From: Candidatus Didemnitutus sp. | GTDB lineage: Bacteria > Verrucomicrobiota > Verrucomicrobiia > Opitutales > Opitutaceae | DNA length: 64,000 nucleotides | Assembly: GCA_019634575.1 (NCBI GenBank) | Contig: JAHCAY010000002.1 | Location: forward strand, 730,897 to 794,896 | Reading direction: 5' to 3' | Part shown: positions 18,383 to 27,173 of the stretch, piece after piece | How positions within the stretch are numbered: position 1 is the first letter of the stretch | Layout: every line of letters starts with the position of its first letter | Made by a program: the position numbers and the translations under genes | Notes under the pieces: generated by a model | Told to the model about the DNA's origin: nothing | Database searches by the model: none | The model's input: only the letters and a program-made list of their open reading frames with translations

Positions 18383-19000
18383 ATGAAAACTCTCCTCATC
18401 GTTCTCGGCGTGCTCGCCGCGTTCGTCGGTGTGATCGGCATCGCCGCCGTCAGCAGCTACAACGGCCTCGTCAACCGCTCGCAGGCGGTCGACGCCCAGT
18501 GGGCGCAGGTTCAGAACGTCTACCAACGGCGCGCCGATCTCGTCCCGAACCTCGTCGCCACCGTCGCCGGCGCGGCCAACTTCGAGAAGTCCACGCTCAC
18601 CGAAGTCACCGCCGCGCGCGCCTCGGTCGGCCAGGTGAAGCTCGATCCCAGCAAGGCGCCGACCGACGCCGCGCAACTCGCCGAGTTCGAGCGCGCGCAA
18701 GGCCAGCTCGCCACCGCGCTCTCACGCCTCCTCGTCGTCGCCGAGCGCTATCCCGACTTGAAGGCGACCGCCAATTTCGGCGCGCTCCAGTCGCAACTCG
18801 AAGGCACCGAGAACCGCATCGCCGTCGAGCGCGGCCGCTTCAACGACGTCGCCCGCGACTACAACTCCGCCATCCGCCGCTTCCCGAGCGTGCTCTTCGC
18901 CGGCATGCTCGGCTTCCAGCCGAAAGCCTACTTCGCCGCCAAGGCCGGCGCCGACACGCCGCCCGAAGTGAAATTCGATTTCAGCGCGAAAAAACCGTGA
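18383..19000 (+). CDS. lemA: LemA family protein
   Basis: 205 residues. N-terminal membrane anchor (residues about 4-26) is followed by the LemA signature SYNGLVNRSQAVDAQWAQVQNVYQRRADLVPNLV and helical repeats with TEVTAARASVG, ending AVERGRFNDVARDYNSAIRRFPS. LemA proteins are small helical membrane-anchored proteins of uncertain function, usually linked to TPM-domain proteins as here: two TPM genes follow immediately, the first by GTGA overlap. ATG at 18383. Confidence 0.9.
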   Translation: MKTLLIVLGVLAAFVGVIGIAAVSSYNGLVNRSQAVDAQWAQVQNVYQRRADLVPNLVATVAGAANFEKSTLTEVTAARASVGQVKLDPSKAPTDAAQLAEFERAQGQLATALSRLLVVAERYPDLKATANFGALQSQLEGTENRIAVERGRFNDVARDYNSAIRRFPSVLFAGMLGFQPKAYFAAKAGADTPPEVKFDFSAKKP

Positions 19001-19806
19001 GCGCGCTCGCGCCATTTTTCCGGAGGCTCGTCGCGCTCGCACTCGTCGCGTGCGTCGTCGCCTCGTCACTCGCGGGCGCGGAACGCATTCCGCCGGCGCC
19101 CGCGCGCTTCGTCACCGATACGACGCACACGCTCTCAGGCGGCGCAGTGGCCCGACTCAACTCGCGCCTCGAGCAATACGAGCGCGAGTCCTCGAACCAG
19201 ATTCTCGTCGCGATGTTCGCGCGCATGGAGACCGATTCGTCGGTGGAAGACTACACCGTGCGCGTCGCCGAGGCGTGGAAGGTCGGCCAGAAAGGGAAAA
19301 ACAACGGCGCCGTGCTCTTCGTCTTCAAGCAGGACCGCCAGATCTATATCCAAGTCGGCTACGGCCTCGAGCCCACGCTGACCGACGCGGTCTGTCATCA
19401 GATTGTCGAAAACATCCTGAAGCCAAGGTTCCGCGCCGGAGATTTCGACGGTGGCGTGAGCGCGGCAGTCGAAGCGATGATCGCCGCGACGCGCGGGGAG
19501 TTCAAGGGCACGGGGCGCACCGTTCATCAGGCGCGTGATCACAGTCCGGATGGTTTTGGGGCGATGTTTGTGGTGACGATGCTTGTGGTGCTCGTCCTGA
19601 TCTTTCGCCGCTTTCGCCGCGAGGTGGTCGTTGTTGGCGGACCGCGTCGCTACCGCAGCTCGAACGGCCCGAACATCTGGTTCGGCGGCGGCTCCGACGG
19701 TGGCTGGTCGTCCGGCGGCGGTGGAGGCTGGTCCTCGGGTGGCGGCGGCGGATTTTCCGGCGGCGGCGGCAGCTTTGGCGGCGGCGGCGCCGGAGGCAAA
19801 TGGTGA
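18997..19806 (+). CDS. TPM-domain (YgcG-like) membrane protein with Gly-rich tail
   Basis: 269 residues from GTG 18997, overlapping the LemA stop (GTGA). A signal peptide (about 1-28) is followed by the TPM domain: RFVTDTTHTLSGGAVARLNSRLEQYERESSNQILVAM, KNNGAVLFVFKQDRQIYIQVGYGLEPTLTDA, then a membrane helix (FGAMFVVTMLVVLVLIF) and a Gly/Ser-rich C-terminus ending SFGGGGAGGKW, typical of YgcG proteins. The cluster lemA-TPM-TPM is a conserved pairing of unknown function. Confidence 0.88.
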   Translation: MSALAPFFRRLVALALVACVVASSLAGAERIPPAPARFVTDTTHTLSGGAVARLNSRLEQYERESSNQILVAMFARMETDSSVEDYTVRVAEAWKVGQKGKNNGAVLFVFKQDRQIYIQVGYGLEPTLTDAVCHQIVENILKPRFRAGDFDGGVSAAVEAMIAATRGEFKGTGRTVHQARDHSPDGFGAMFVVTMLVVLVLIFRRFRREVVVVGGPRRYRSSNGPNIWFGGGSDGGWSSGGGGGWSSGGGGGFSGGGGSFGGGGAGGKW

Positions 19807-20255
19807 TGAAAACCTTCCTCGCCCAACTCGACACCGCCCGCATCGAGCGCGCCATCGCCGACGCCGAAAAACTCACTTCCGGCGAACTTCGCGTTGTTTT
19901 CCAAGCCGGCGAAGTGACCGACGTCACGCAGCTCGCCCATGACGCCTTCGCGCGGCTCGGCATGACCTCCACGCGCGAACGCAACGCCGTGCTCATCCTC
20001 ATCGCGCCCGATGCGCGCCAGTTCGCCCTCTACGGCGACGCAGGCGTGCATGCGAAATGCGGCGACGATTTCTGGCGCAACGTCGCGGCCGCGATGGAGC
20101 AGAAATTTCGCACCGGCCAGCACACCGACGCCGTCATCGAAGGCATCGCGCGCGCCGGCGAATTGCTCGCGCGCGAGTTTCCGCATCGGCCGGACGATCG
20201 CGACGAACTGCCCAACACCGTCGTGCAGGACCCGCCGCCCCCGCGGGTGATCTGA
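19806..20255 (+). CDS. TPM-domain protein, soluble
   Basis: 149 residues from ATG 19806 (alternative 19800); the ATG overlaps the previous TGA by one base (TGATG) and GGAGG lies 9 bases upstream, which favours 19806. TPM-like domain: KTFLAQLDTARIERAIADAEKLTSGELRVVF, RERNAVLILIAPDARQFALYGDAGVHAKC. It lacks a signal peptide and C-terminal membrane helix, so it may act in the cytosol. Proline-rich end. Third gene of the LemA cluster. Confidence 0.82.
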   Translation: MKTFLAQLDTARIERAIADAEKLTSGELRVVFQAGEVTDVTQLAHDAFARLGMTSTRERNAVLILIAPDARQFALYGDAGVHAKCGDDFWRNVAAAMEQKFRTGQHTDAVIEGIARAGELLAREFPHRPDDRDELPNTVVQDPPPPRVI

Positions 20256-20330
20256 AGCCTCGAAACAAGCGAAGGCCGTGTAACGGCCGCTCGCTTGAGC
20301 ACCACGCGCCAAACCGCTTTGCTCCCCGCC

Positions 20331-20543
20331 GTGAAAACGAACTCTGTCCTTCGCCTGCTCGTCCGCGTCGCTTTGTGCGTCGCGGCCGCTGCGCTGGCTT
20401 GGGGTTGGATTGCCGCCCTCGAACAACCGCCGCGTTCCGAAGCGTCCGGTGGATCGGCCGACATGGTGATCGCAGGCATGGCGCGGGTCCCGCTCGCCGC
20501 GCCGTGGGTCGTGCAGGTGTCGTCTCTGCTGCGCGCGCGCTGA
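20331..20543 (+). CDS. Small hypothetical membrane protein
   Basis: About 70 residues from GTG 20331, with one hydrophobic helix (VLRLLVRVALCVAAAALAWGW) and a C-terminal hydrophobic stretch. An in-frame TTG at 20295 would add 12 residues. No recognised domain; it is short and Arg/Ala-rich, so the call rests on the membrane helix and location immediately after the LemA cluster. Could be spurious. Confidence 0.35.
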   Translation: MKTNSVLRLLVRVALCVAAAALAWGWIAALEQPPRSEASGGSADMVIAGMARVPLAAPWVVQVSSLLRAR

Positions 20544-20560
20544 GACGCGCGGCGCCGGCG

Positions 20561-22633
20561 CTACTTTTTGTCGGGCAACTTGACGCCCGACTCGCGCAGG
20601 AGTTTGTCGAGGTCGGTCGGCTTTTTTGGCTTCGACGCCGCTGGTGGCGCAGCGGGCAGCGGTTTTTTCGCGCCTTTCGTTGCGGCGGCGAGACGCGCGC
20701 CGGGTTGGAAATCGGCCGCGTTCATGCCGCACGGCGTGATGTGCGGTGACGGCGTGACGTTGCGCGTGGATTTCTTTTCGTCGAGCAGACGGCGCGCGGT
20801 CTCGTCCAAGCCGAGGCGCTGCATCGTGGCGCGCAGCGCGGCTTTCATTTCGGGCTTATACCAGAAAAAGAAACTGCGCTGCTCCTGCTTCGCATCGGGT
20901 GTGCGCGCGACCTCGACCGGCTTCGCATCGTAAGGGTGCACGCCGGTCGCGTAGATTTCCGTCGCGACCGTCATCGGCGTGGGCGTGAAGTCCTGCACGG
21001 CTTCGAGGCGGTAGCCGAGATCCTTCGTCTTCAGCGCGAGGTCCGCCATGTCCTCGGGACGCGAGCCGGGATGCGAGCTGATGAAATACGGCGTCACCGG
21101 CATGTCGGGCTTGCCAGCCTTCGCGGCGGCGGCGGTGAACTTCTCCTTGAACTTGTAGAACAGATTGAAGCTCGGCTTGCGCATGATGCGCAGCACGTGG
21201 TCGCTCGTGTGCTCCGGCGCGACCTTGATGCGGCCCGGCACGTGGTGCGCGGCGAGTTCCTCGATGTATTTCTCGTGACTCGCCTTCGCCTCGGGCGTGG
21301 TGCCTTTGTCGTGCAGGAAGAGGTCGTATCGGATGCCGCTCGCGACATAGGCGTGCTTTATGCCCTCGGTGTTGCGGACGGATTCGTAGATGTCGAGGAG
21401 CGCGGTGTGGTCGGTGTCGAGGTTGCGGCACACGTCGGGCCAGATGCACGACGGGCGGACGCACTCGTCGCAGATCCACTGCTCCTTGCCCTTCATCTGA
21501 TACATGTTCGCGCTCGGGCCGCCGAGGTCGCTGATCGTGCCGCGAAAATCCGGCATCTGTTTCACCGCCTCGACTTCGCGGAGGATCGAGGCCTTCGAGC
21601 GCGACGCGACGAACTTCCCTTGGTGCGCCGAAATCGTGCAGAAGCTGCAACCACCGAAGCACCCGCGATGCATGTTGATCGAGTGCTTGATCATCTCGTA
21701 GGCGGGGATCGGCCCGCGCTTGCGATACTTCGGATGCGGCAGGCGCGTGTAAGGCAGGTCGAACGACGAATCGATCTGCGCCTCGCTCATCGTCGGGTAA
21801 GGCGGATTCACAACCATCAACCGCTCGCCCGTGCGCTGCAGGAGCCGGCGCGCCTTCACGCGGTTCGACTCGGTCTCGATGTTCTTGAAATTCGCCGCGT
21901 AGAGCGCGCGGTCGGCGAGGCACGCCTCGTGCGAGTGCAGCTCGAAGTCGTCCCAGTTCTTATTCTTCGGCGCCGCCTCGCCGGCCGGGAGCAACACGGC
22001 GGTCTGCGCGATCGTCGTCAGCGACGCGAACGGCACGCCGCGTTTCAGCAGGCGCAGCACTTCCATCAGCGGCAGCTCGCCCATGCCGTAAACGAGCATG
22101 TCCGCGCCGCTGTCCGCGAGGATGCCGGGCATGAGCTGGTCCGACCAGTAATCGAAATGCGTCACGCGTCGCAGGCTCGCCTCGATGCCGCCGAGCAGCA
22201 CGGGGACGTCGGGATAAATCTGTTTCAGGATCTTCGAGTAGACGATCGACGCGTAGTCGGGCCGGAAACCGTGCGCACCGCCGGGCGTGTAGGCGTCCTC
22301 GCTCCGGAGCTTCTTCGCGGCCGTGTAGCGGTTCACCATCGAGTCCATGCAACCCGCCGTGACGCCGAAAAAATAGCGCGGCCGGCCGAGCTTCTTGAAG
22401 TCGCGCAGGTCGTCGCGCCAGTTCGGCTGCGCCAGGATGGCGATGCGGAATCCTTCGCGCTCGATCAGCCGCCCTACGACCGCGGAACCGAACGCCGGAT
22501 GGTCCACGTAGGCGTCGCCGGAGACGAGAATCACATCCACATAGTCCCAACCGCGCGCCTCCATCTCGTCGCGCGTCGTCGGGAGCCAGCGGGCCGGGTC
22601 CCAAGTCGGGTCCTTTTCGTGGGTGGTGGACAT
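20561..22633 (-). CDS. YgiQ-family radical SAM protein
   Basis: 690 residues. The N-terminus has the YgiQ signature WLPTTRDEMEARGWDYVD and SGDAYVDHPAFGSAVVGR; the radical SAM [4Fe-4S] motif is RGCFGGCSFC near residue 328 (CxxxCxxC). A second Cys-rich segment ICDECVRPSCIWPDVC follows, as in UPF0313 proteins. The C-terminus is Lys/Pro/Ala-rich. The reaction is unknown for the family. Start ATG at 22633 is chosen because the conserved N-terminus begins there; the frame remains open upstream through unrelated sequence. Transcribed divergently from the ATP-grasp gene 219 bp away. Confidence 0.88.
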   Translation of the reverse strand: MSTTHEKDPTWDPARWLPTTRDEMEARGWDYVDVILVSGDAYVDHPAFGSAVVGRLIEREGFRIAILAQPNWRDDLRDFKKLGRPRYFFGVTAGCMDSMVNRYTAAKKLRSEDAYTPGGAHGFRPDYASIVYSKILKQIYPDVPVLLGGIEASLRRVTHFDYWSDQLMPGILADSGADMLVYGMGELPLMEVLRLLKRGVPFASLTTIAQTAVLLPAGEAAPKNKNWDDFELHSHEACLADRALYAANFKNIETESNRVKARRLLQRTGERLMVVNPPYPTMSEAQIDSSFDLPYTRLPHPKYRKRGPIPAYEMIKHSINMHRGCFGGCSFCTISAHQGKFVASRSKASILREVEAVKQMPDFRGTISDLGGPSANMYQMKGKEQWICDECVRPSCIWPDVCRNLDTDHTALLDIYESVRNTEGIKHAYVASGIRYDLFLHDKGTTPEAKASHEKYIEELAAHHVPGRIKVAPEHTSDHVLRIMRKPSFNLFYKFKEKFTAAAAKAGKPDMPVTPYFISSHPGSRPEDMADLALKTKDLGYRLEAVQDFTPTPMTVATEIYATGVHPYDAKPVEVARTPDAKQEQRSFFFWYKPEMKAALRATMQRLGLDETARRLLDEKKSTRNVTPSPHITPCGMNAADFQPGARLAAATKGAKKPLPAAPPAASKPKKPTDLDKLLRESGVKLPDKK

Positions 22634-22852
22634 CTGCGCCGCGAAAGTGGCGCAGGCGGCTCGCGAGGCAAGCGGACAACTCAGGGGCGCGAGTCGGCTC
22701 GCCGCCTGCCCGACCGTGTGGGGTTTGGCCTTCCGGTAGGCAGCGAGCTTGTTCGCGCCCCGAAAACCTCCCGCCGCGCCAGGCCGCACTCCGTCATCTG
22801 CTCGTTTGACCGCGACGCACCCGTCGGCATCTTCCCTGCTACCCCACCCGCC

Positions 22853-24052
22853 ATGGATCAGCCGCGCACGATTCTCTGCCTCGCGAGTTTCCACAAAGGT
22901 TTCGAGTTCCTCCGCGAGGCCAAGGCCCAGGGCTGGATCGTCCTGCTGCTCACTTCGCACTCTCTCCAACGCGAGGAATGGCCGCGCGAGGCGATCGACG
23001 AGATTTTCTACATGCCGGACGAGAACAAGGTCTGGAAACGCGACGACGTCATCAAGGGCGTCAGCTACCTCGCCCGCCGCCACAAGATCGACCGCCTCGC
23101 CGCGCTCGACGATTTCGACGTCGAAGTTGCCGCGATGATCCGCGAGCACCTCCGCATCCCCGGCATGGGTGAGACGACCGCCCGCTACTTCCGCGACAAG
23201 CTCGCCATGCGCCTGAAAGCACGCGAAGCCGGCATCCCCGTCCCGGAATTCACCAACGTCGCCAACTACGACGACATCCGCGCCTTCATGGCGCGCGTGC
23301 CCGGCCCGTGGCTGCTCAAACCCCGCCTCTCCGCCTCCGCGCTCGGCATCCACAAGATCGAAAAAACCGACGACCTCTGGCCGAAACTCGACGCGCTCGG
23401 CGACGAGCAGTCCTTTCATCTCCTCGAGCAATTCGTCCCGGGCCGCGTCTACCACGTCGACAGCATCGTCAACGACCGCGAGGTCGTCTTCTCCATCGCC
23501 AGCCGCTACGGCACGCCGCCGCTCGCAGTCATGCACGGTGGCGGTGTCTTCTCCACGATCATCTGCGAACACGGCTCCGCCGAGGAACGCGCGCTGATCA
23601 TGGCCAACGCCGCCGTGCTGAAAGCCATGGGACACGTCCGCGGCGCTTCGCACACGGAATTCATCCGCGCCGAGGATGGCACGTTCCACTTCCTTGAAAC
23701 CTCCGCCCGCGTCGGCGGCGCGAACATCATGGACCTGATCGAGACCGCCACCGGCCTCAACCTCTGGCGCGAGTGGGCGAAGGTCGAGACACAGGAAAGC
23801 GCCTACCGCGTGCCGTTGTGGCGGCGCGATTACGCCGGTTTGATCATGTCGCTCGCCCGCCAGGAATGGCCGGACCTGAGCGTCTTCGCCGACGAGGAAG
23901 TCGTCATCCGCCACCGCAAACGCCACCATGTCGGCCTGGTCTGGCGCTCCCCGAGCTTCCCGCGCGTCGAGCAATTGCAGGCCGACTACCTCGCCCGCGT
24001 GCAACGCGACTTCCAAGCCAGCGCCCCGCCGCCGGCCAAGGCCACGGAGTAA
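22853..24052 (+). CDS. ATP-grasp domain protein
   Basis: 399 residues. N-terminal Rossmann-like pre-ATP domain (RTILCLASFHKGFEFLREAK), then ATP-grasp core: PWLLKPRLSASALG at about residue 152, HLLEQFVPGRVYHVDSIV, and the metal/ATP site segment HTEFIRAEDGTFHFLETSARVGGANI. This resembles carboxylate-amine ligases and biotin carboxylase-type ATP-grasp folds; substrate is unknown. ATG at 22853. It starts 219 bp from the divergent YgiQ-type gene. Confidence 0.8.
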   Translation: MDQPRTILCLASFHKGFEFLREAKAQGWIVLLLTSHSLQREEWPREAIDEIFYMPDENKVWKRDDVIKGVSYLARRHKIDRLAALDDFDVEVAAMIREHLRIPGMGETTARYFRDKLAMRLKAREAGIPVPEFTNVANYDDIRAFMARVPGPWLLKPRLSASALGIHKIEKTDDLWPKLDALGDEQSFHLLEQFVPGRVYHVDSIVNDREVVFSIASRYGTPPLAVMHGGGVFSTIICEHGSAEERALIMANAAVLKAMGHVRGASHTEFIRAEDGTFHFLETSARVGGANIMDLIETATGLNLWREWAKVETQESAYRVPLWRRDYAGLIMSLARQEWPDLSVFADEEVVIRHRKRHHVGLVWRSPSFPRVEQLQADYLARVQRDFQASAPPPAKATE

Positions 24053-24150
24053 CCGCCGCCCGGCGCGATCGGGTGCGTCCTCGCCGTCCCGCGCGCACGT
24101 TTCATCGCAACGCCCTTGAGAAACAGCAATGGCTGCCGCACCTTCGCGCC

Positions 24151-24654
24151 ATGAAACACGTGGAGCTCAGCGATGAGGCCTATGCGGCCCTGCAGCGGCT
24201 CGCGGCCGCCAAAAACCTGCCTCCGGCCGAAGTGCTCGCCTCCCTCCTCGGCGCCGGCAAACCGCTCTCGGGCGACCACCTCCTCTTCTTCCTCGTGAGC
24301 GCGGAGTTCACCGCGTTGCCCAACCGCACGGAACGCTATCTCGCCCTGCTCGCCTGGGCAGCGACCCGCTACGCCTGCGACTTCGCAGACTTCATCTCGC
24401 ATCAGGAAAGCGCCCGGCACTACCTCATGCTCAGCCGCGACGCCGTGAACGACGTCCGCGCCCACAACCACGCTCGCCAGATCGACGGCACGCAATTCTG
24501 GGCCGTGATGACCATCGACGACGCGACCAAGGCGCGCTTCGTGCGCCGCCTCCTCGAATTCATCGGCTGCCACGACGAGACCATCGCGCAAGCCATCCAA
24601 ACCATCGGCCTGGAACACGCGCCCGGCTCCGGCTTCCGCCTGCTCGCGGGTTGA
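24151..24654 (+). CDS. Hypothetical protein with RHH/SeqA_N-like N-terminus
   Basis: 167 residues from ATG 24151. The first 35 residues (MKHVELSDEAYAAL, then AAAKNLPPAEVLASLL) have the beta strand then two-helix pattern of ribbon-helix-helix proteins and look like the N-terminal oligomerisation segment of SeqA. The remainder, including FADFISHQESARHYLML and a region rich in Trp/Ala, has no match I know. It may bind DNA, but this rests on a short pattern. A TGA ends it just before the GTAGC palindromic repeat at 24655. Confidence 0.55.
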   Translation: MKHVELSDEAYAALQRLAAAKNLPPAEVLASLLGAGKPLSGDHLLFFLVSAEFTALPNRTERYLALLAWAATRYACDFADFISHQESARHYLMLSRDAVNDVRAHNHARQIDGTQFWAVMTIDDATKARFVRRLLEFIGCHDETIAQAIQTIGLEHAPGSGFRLLAG

Positions 24655-24691
24655 GCGTAGCGCAGGCTTCAGGCCTGCACCACCGCTCGAA
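24655..24691. repeat. GTAGC-type short palindromic repeat (copy A)
   Basis: Contains gtagcgcaggcttcaggcc then tgcaccacc: a gcaggc/gcctgc inverted repeat behind GTAGC. It resembles the two copies near 34320 and 53820. It sits between gene 24151-24654 and the dgkA-like gene. Confidence 0.5.
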
Positions 24692-24764
24692 ACCGGCCGC
24701 AACCCGCGGCGCACCGCTCACTTTCGATTTGTCGTCGCTCGCGCCTCCGGCTGGACTGCGCCCG

Positions 24765-25205
24765 ATGTCCGACGACGCGCCCCTTCAGCCCGAGAACAAG
24801 ACGCGGAGTTTCCAGAACTTCTTCCACTCTGTCCGCTACGCCGTGGAGGGCTTCTGGGCCGCGCTGAAACACGAGCCGTCGTTCCGCGAGGACCTGCTCT
24901 TCGTTGCCTTCCTCACGCCACTCGCCGTCATCCTGCCCGTCAACGCCGTCTCGACCGCGGTGATGATCTTCTCGCTCTTCCTCATCGTCATCATGGAGCT
25001 CGTGAACTCCGCCATCGAGTGGACGATCGACGACATCTCGCTCGCCAAGCGCCCGTTCGCGAAACGCGCCAAGGACATGGGCAGCGCCGCCGTCTTCCTT
25101 TCCTACATCAACTGTTTCGTCGTCTGGGGCGTCATCCTGTTCGCCAACTGGAATCGCATCGCGACGCTCGAGTTCCTGAAATGGCCGCCGCACTTCCTCC
25201 CGTAA
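24765..25205 (+). CDS. dgkA: Diacylglycerol kinase-like protein (DgkA family)
   Basis: 146 residues from ATG 24765. The DgkA motifs are visible: SFQNFFHSVRYAVEGFWAALKHEPSFREDLLF (cytosolic amphipathic part), FLIVIMELVNSAIEWTID (active-site helix with the E..N.AIE signature), and AKDMGSAAVFLSYIN. Three membrane helices, usual length. It would phosphorylate diacylglycerol or undecaprenol at the inner membrane. The ATG at 24765 is preferred; the upstream frame reads through the palindromic repeat at 24655. Confidence 0.85.
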   Translation: MSDDAPLQPENKTRSFQNFFHSVRYAVEGFWAALKHEPSFREDLLFVAFLTPLAVILPVNAVSTAVMIFSLFLIVIMELVNSAIEWTIDDISLAKRPFAKRAKDMGSAAVFLSYINCFVVWGVILFANWNRIATLEFLKWPPHFLP

Positions 25206-25942
25206 CCCTCGTCACCGGCGCCTCGCGCGGCATCGGCCGCGCCATCGCGCAACACCTGGCGAAGCGTGGCGCGCGCGTCGCCCTGCACTACGCCAGCAAC
25301 GACACCGCCGCCCGCGACACGCTCGCCTCGCTCGCCGGCGAGGGCCACGCCCTCTTCCGCGCCGATGTCTCCGACCCGGCCGCCTGCGAACGCCTCGTCG
25401 CCGACGTCGTCGCGCGCTTCGGCCGCCTCGACGTGCTGGTGAACAACGCCGGCATCTACGAGGACGACTCGATCAAAACCGCCAGCTACTCCGAGTGGCA
25501 GCGCGTCTGGCGCCGCACGCTCGACACCAATCTCCTCGGCCCCGCCAACCTCACCTTCCTCGCCGTGCAGCACTTCCGCCTGCGCGGCGGCGGCCGCATC
25601 GTCAACATCACCTCCCGCGCCGCCTTCCGGGGCGAGTTGACCGCGCAAAGCTACGCCGCCTCGAAAGCCGCGCTCAACATCACCGGCCAATCCCTCGCCC
25701 GCGCGCTCGGCGCCGACAACATCCACGTCTTCACCGTCGCGCCCGGCTGGATCGACACCGAGATGGCCACTGCCGCCCTCACCGGCCCCGGCGCCGCCGA
25801 CGTGCTCGCGCAACACCCGCTCGGCCGCGTCGGCACCGCCGACGAGATGGGCACCACCGTCGCGTGGCTCGCGCTCGAAGCGCCCGCCAATCTCACCGGC
25901 TGCATCATCGACGCCAACGGCGCGTCGTATCTCCGCACCTGA
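25181..25942 (+). CDS. Short-chain dehydrogenase/reductase (SDR)
   Basis: 253 residues from ATG 25181, overlapping the 3' end of dgkA by 25 bp. Classical SDR: NAD(P)-binding TGASRGIG (residues about 11-18), NNAGIY near residue 90, catalytic Ser in ITSRAAF, YAASK (Tyr-x-x-x-Lys), and PGWIDTEM. It resembles FabG-like reductases; HYASND after the dinucleotide site suggests possible NADPH use. Substrate unknown. Confidence 0.88.
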   Translation: MAAALPPVTLVTGASRGIGRAIAQHLAKRGARVALHYASNDTAARDTLASLAGEGHALFRADVSDPAACERLVADVVARFGRLDVLVNNAGIYEDDSIKTASYSEWQRVWRRTLDTNLLGPANLTFLAVQHFRLRGGGRIVNITSRAAFRGELTAQSYAASKAALNITGQSLARALGADNIHVFTVAPGWIDTEMATAALTGPGAADVLAQHPLGRVGTADEMGTTVAWLALEAPANLTGCIIDANGASYLRT

Positions 25943-25966
25943 ACAAAGGCGGCCCGCCGCGACCGC

Positions 25967-27079
25967 TCACCGCATCCGCCCGAACAGGAACGCGCCGATG
26001 CCGATCATCGCGAGGTTCGGCAGGCACGCCGCCCACACCGGATCGATGTAGCCGTTCCCGCCGAGTGTTTTCGCCAGCATCGACAGCAGGTAATAGCCGA
26101 AGAACAACCCGATCGACTTGGATACGCCCACCGCCGGATTCACCCGCACGCCCGACACGGCAAACGGGATCGCGATCGCGAGGATGATCAGCGGCCCGAG
26201 CGTATCGGCCAACAGACCCCAATAACGCACGGCGTAGGCGATCACCTTCGGGTTATCCTCGGTCGTGAAGTAGTCTACGATGCGCTCGAGCTCGAAAAAC
26301 GACAGCTCGCTCGGCTTCGACGAAAGCATCAGCATCAGCTTCGGGTCTTCGTTGAAATGCGGCACCGTGCGCTCCTTGAAGGCCACCGAACGCATCACCT
26401 CGCCCGCCTCGACGTCGAACCACAGCTCGCGTCCGTCGCGGAACGTCCAGTTCTGCGCCGCCGGATCGTAGGTCGCCTCGCGCGCCATGATGCGCGTCTT
26501 TTCCCGTCGCTTCAGATCCAGCTCTGAAACCGAGACGCCGTAGGCCTTCTGCGAGAAACGGCTGTAGCGGTTGATATACCACATGCGGTTGGCCCGGGAG
26601 TTGTCGAACGCCACGCTCCGCACGAGCCCGAGCGAACCGCCCGCGCCTTTGCGCTCCTCCGCGCGATACTCGAAACTTTCGAGCAGCCGCCGCGACGTCT
26701 CCACCGACCACGGCACGACGCGCGCGTTGAGCAGCAGCGAGACGCCGCAGAACACCAGCCCGGCCATCCAGAGCGAACGCGTCGTGCTGAAGATGTTCAG
26801 CCCCGCCGCCCGCATCGCCATGATCTCGTTGTTGCGGTGCAGCTTTCCCAGCACGAACAACAGCGAGAGCAGCAACGCCAGCGGCAGCACGATCGAGAAA
26901 TAGCTCGGCAGCGTCACCGCATAGTAGAAGAGGATGTCGCGCGTGCTCGCCCCGACCTCGATCAAATCGCGAAAATTGTCGTAGAGCGCCTGCATCAGCA
27001 GCAGGCCCATCGTGGCGCACAGGATCAGGCCGAGGATTTTCAGCCATTCGCGCAGGATGTAGCGATCGAGGAGCGTCAC
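25967..27079 (-). CDS. LptF/LptG family permease (YjgP/YjgQ)
   Basis: 370 residues. MTLLDRYILREWLKILGLILCATMGLLL at the N-terminus, PSYFSIVLPLALLLSLLFVLGKLHRNNEIMAMRAAG and the C-terminal helix pair with GYIDPVWAACLPN are typical of YjgP/YjgQ permeases of the Lpt lipopolysaccharide export machine; a periplasmic beta-jellyroll lies between. This suggests an LPS-type outer membrane. Its partner permease and LptB are not in the window. Whether it is LptF or LptG cannot be told from one copy. Confidence 0.85.
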   Translation of the reverse strand: MTLLDRYILREWLKILGLILCATMGLLLMQALYDNFRDLIEVGASTRDILFYYAVTLPSYFSIVLPLALLLSLLFVLGKLHRNNEIMAMRAAGLNIFSTTRSLWMAGLVFCGVSLLLNARVVPWSVETSRRLLESFEYRAEERKGAGGSLGLVRSVAFDNSRANRMWYINRYSRFSQKAYGVSVSELDLKRREKTRIMAREATYDPAAQNWTFRDGRELWFDVEAGEVMRSVAFKERTVPHFNEDPKLMLMLSSKPSELSFFELERIVDYFTTEDNPKVIAYAVRYWGLLADTLGPLIILAIAIPFAVSGVRVNPAVGVSKSIGLFFGYYLLSMLAKTLGGNGYIDPVWAACLPNLAMIGIGAFLFGRMR

Positions 27080-27173
27080 GCGCGGTCAGACAAGCGCCCG
27101 CGCCTCCGGTGTCCAAGCCAATATGTCATGCGCGCGGTCTTGCCCCGCGCGCCGGTCGCGCTTCCCTCCCCGC

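Noticed and set aside
13666..18700. Very long open frames on the strand opposite the two permease genes (734 and 950 codons)
   Set aside because: High GC makes the antisense frame open by chance; composition is repetitive Arg/Glu/Asp/Gly with no domain.
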